From NCBI GenBank assembly GCA_038230695.1, contig JBBRMT010000243.1, forward strand, positions 1 to 6,930: 6,930 nucleotides of DNA, read 5' to 3'. Position numbers and translations under genes: made by a program. Below the pieces are notes generated by a model, which did no database searches, was not told the DNA's origin, and saw only the letters and a list, made by a program, of their open reading frames with translations. Each line of letters opens with the position of its first letter. The stretch's first letter is position 1. Origin of the DNA: QHBQ01 sp038230695 (GTDB taxonomy: Bacteria > Chloroflexota > Chloroflexia > QHBQ01). Below are positions 6,250 to 6,930 of the stretch, piece by piece.

Positions 6250-6292
6250 TCACTTTCAGTTTGACACTGGGGTGGGGTGAAACTGATAGTGA
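6250..6292. repeat. Imperfect inverted repeat, 13-base arms
   Basis: TCACTTTCAGTTT (6250-6262) is the reverse complement of AAACTGATAGTGA (6280-6292) with one mismatch, around a 17-base G-rich loop. It could be a transcript hairpin downstream of the Type ISP gene, or a protein site. There is no clear T run on either side. Confidence 0.6.
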
Positions 6293-6294
6293 GA

Positions 6295-6375
6295 GTAGGG
6301 GCGCATGGCACACGCCCTTGCCGACGATGGGCATTGCGGGCGATGCACCAGGGCGCGGATTTATCGCGCCCCTAT
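6295..6375. repeat. Palindromic intergenic element, copy 2 (GTAGGGGCG ends)
   Basis: The element opens with GTAGGGGCG (6295-6303) and closes with GCGCCCCTAT (6366-6375); TAGGGGCGC and GCGCCCCTA are exact inverse 9-mers. Inside are GGGCG/CGCCC (6299-6303 with 6313-6317) and a 7-bp stem GGGCGCG/CGCGCCC (6351-6357 with 6365-6371). It begins 28 bases beyond the Type ISP stop codon and may contribute to 3'-end formation there, though no T run is present. Confidence 0.65.
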
Positions 6376-6402
6376 GGAAACTACCTGCCTGGCGAATTGG
6401 TA

Positions 6403-6930
6403 TTACTTTATCGGCCAGCCGCCGTGTTGCTCAATTGTCGTATCCACCTCGGCCATTAGCCGCATGGTCTCGCCCAGTGCGGCGATGGTTTGGCGATAGT
6501 GTTCGATGTCATCATAGTCCAGCTTGCGGCCCTTACGATCCTTCAGCCACTTCTCGGCTACCTGATAGCCGCCAATCTGGAACTCCCACACTGCCGGGGT
6601 TACTCCGGCGAAATGCTGCTGCTTGTTTATCCACACTTTGCCGCTGCCTTCTGCGCTGGCGGGCGGCTCGTAGCGCACCACCTCTACCGTGTCGCTGCCG
6701 TTGAGCGGGTAGCTGGCGGGCGATTGTGGCTTGCTTTCAAGCAGGTGCAGGGCGACTAGCTGCCTGCCCAACCCGCACAGGGCGCGGAATAGCGCGACAT
6801 TGCCGGTCAGGGGCAGGCGGGGGAAATCTATCTTGAGGAACTCGGCGTAGCGGCGGCGATACTCCGGCGCGTGGAATATGGCGTACATATAGTCGAACAC
6901 ATCCTCCGGGCCGAAGGTTTGCGGCAAGTC
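6403..6930 (-). CDS. Type ISP restriction-modification enzyme, C-terminal part (5' partial)
   Basis: These 175 residues are the C-terminal end of a large single-chain Type ISP restriction-modification protein (LlaGI/LlaBIII type), which joins nuclease, helicase, N6-adenine methyltransferase and target-recognition parts in one chain. Recognition rests on conserved segments: PEDVFDYMYAIFHAPEYR, YAEFLKIDFPRLPLT, LVALHLLE, VWINKQQHFAGV, VWEFQIGGYQVAEKWLKDR and the final LDYDDIEHYRQTIAALGETM region ending GGWPIK. This is the target-recognition end, so no catalytic motif is expected here. The open frame runs off the right edge: the first possible start in view is a TTG at 6925-6927 that encodes an ordinary internal Leu, preceded by Asp. 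The gene faces away from the right flank, and its stop (6403-6405) is followed by palindromic repeats. It points to a phage-defence gene continuing outside the window. Confidence 0.9.
   Translation of the reverse strand, partial: DLPQTFGPEDVFDYMYAIFHAPEYRRRYAEFLKIDFPRLPLTGNVALFRALCGLGRQLVALHLLESKPQSPASYPLNGSDTVEVVRYEPPASAEGSGKVWINKQQHFAGVTPAVWEFQIGGYQVAEKWLKDRKGRKLDYDDIEHYRQTIAALGETMRLMAEVDTTIEQHGGWPIK

Larger units (their letters stand above)
5802..6402. other. Intergenic region without a convincing protein gene
   Basis: About 600 bases between the divergently placed 5' end of the protease gene and the 3' end of the Type ISP gene. It holds the protease leader and its promoter candidate, the rightward promoter-like sequence, the 12-bp palindrome and three hairpin repeats. 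Frames that cross it on the - strand (a 143-codon one, for example) run through the repeats, have low-complexity Pro/Ser-rich translations, and resemble no family I know. Confidence 0.6.

Noticed and set aside
5903..6334. 143-codon open frame on the - strand across the gene-poor stretch
   Set aside because: It runs through hairpin repeats and promoter candidates, its translation is Pro/Ser-rich and matches no family I know, and no ribosome binding site supports it.
2803..6375. CRISPR array or mobile element encoded by the GTAGGGGCG repeats
   Set aside because: There are only two diverged copies, far apart, with no regular spacers and no transposase gene in the window.
6261..6704. 147-codon + strand frame over the Type ISP 3' end
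   Set aside because: It overlaps the well-supported Type ISP frame on the other strand and begins inside repeats.

Overview
This 6.93 kb window looks like chromosomal DNA of a Chloroflexota bacterium (inferred, moderate confidence). The reasons are fairly GC-rich coding sequence, cysteine-bearing SLH repeats of a style common in that phylum, a DUF7282-type surface protein with a sortase-like tail, and GC-rich palindromic repeats between genes. It holds four complete or nearly complete transcription units. The genes at both edges are cut by the window.

Layout, left to right. (1) 2-529 (+): the 3' part of a gene for a cell-surface protein, with one full DUF7282-like domain, the start of another repeat boundary, and an MPVTG / membrane helix / basic tail. 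A long GAAA-capped hairpin terminator follows (591-634). (2) 638-2763 (+): an extended -10 promoter and a two-gene operon. The first gene encodes a LigB-type (class III extradiol dioxygenase / AmmeMemoRadiSam B-like) protein. The second encodes a HisC-like fold-type I aminotransferase homologue that has lost the catalytic lysine and most other cofactor- and substrate-binding residues. The gene junction lies inside a pair of GC-rich hairpin repeats. (3) 2764-3005: a convergent intergenic region with a palindromic repeat and a probably bidirectional terminator. (4) 3006-5801 (-): a 931-residue secreted subtilisin-like (S8) protease with propeptide, complete catalytic triad, C-terminal beta domain and three SLH repeats. 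(5) 5802-6402: about 600 bases without a convincing protein gene. It holds a likely promoter for the protease, an oppositely directed promoter-like sequence followed by a perfect 12-bp palindrome and a 35-codon open frame, and several hairpin repeats. (6) 6403-6930 (-): the C-terminal 175 residues of a Type ISP restriction-modification enzyme whose body lies beyond the right edge.

The surface protein and the protease are both exported and anchored, by two different routes (sortase-like tail and SLH repeats), which suggests an envelope with accessible wall polymer. The most unusual element is the LigB-like / inactive-HisC-like operon. No aromatic-degradation or histidine-biosynthesis genes are visible next to it, so its role is unknown. 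The Type ISP fragment shows that the right flank enters a phage-defence gene. No CRISPR array, tRNA, rRNA or transposase gene was seen.
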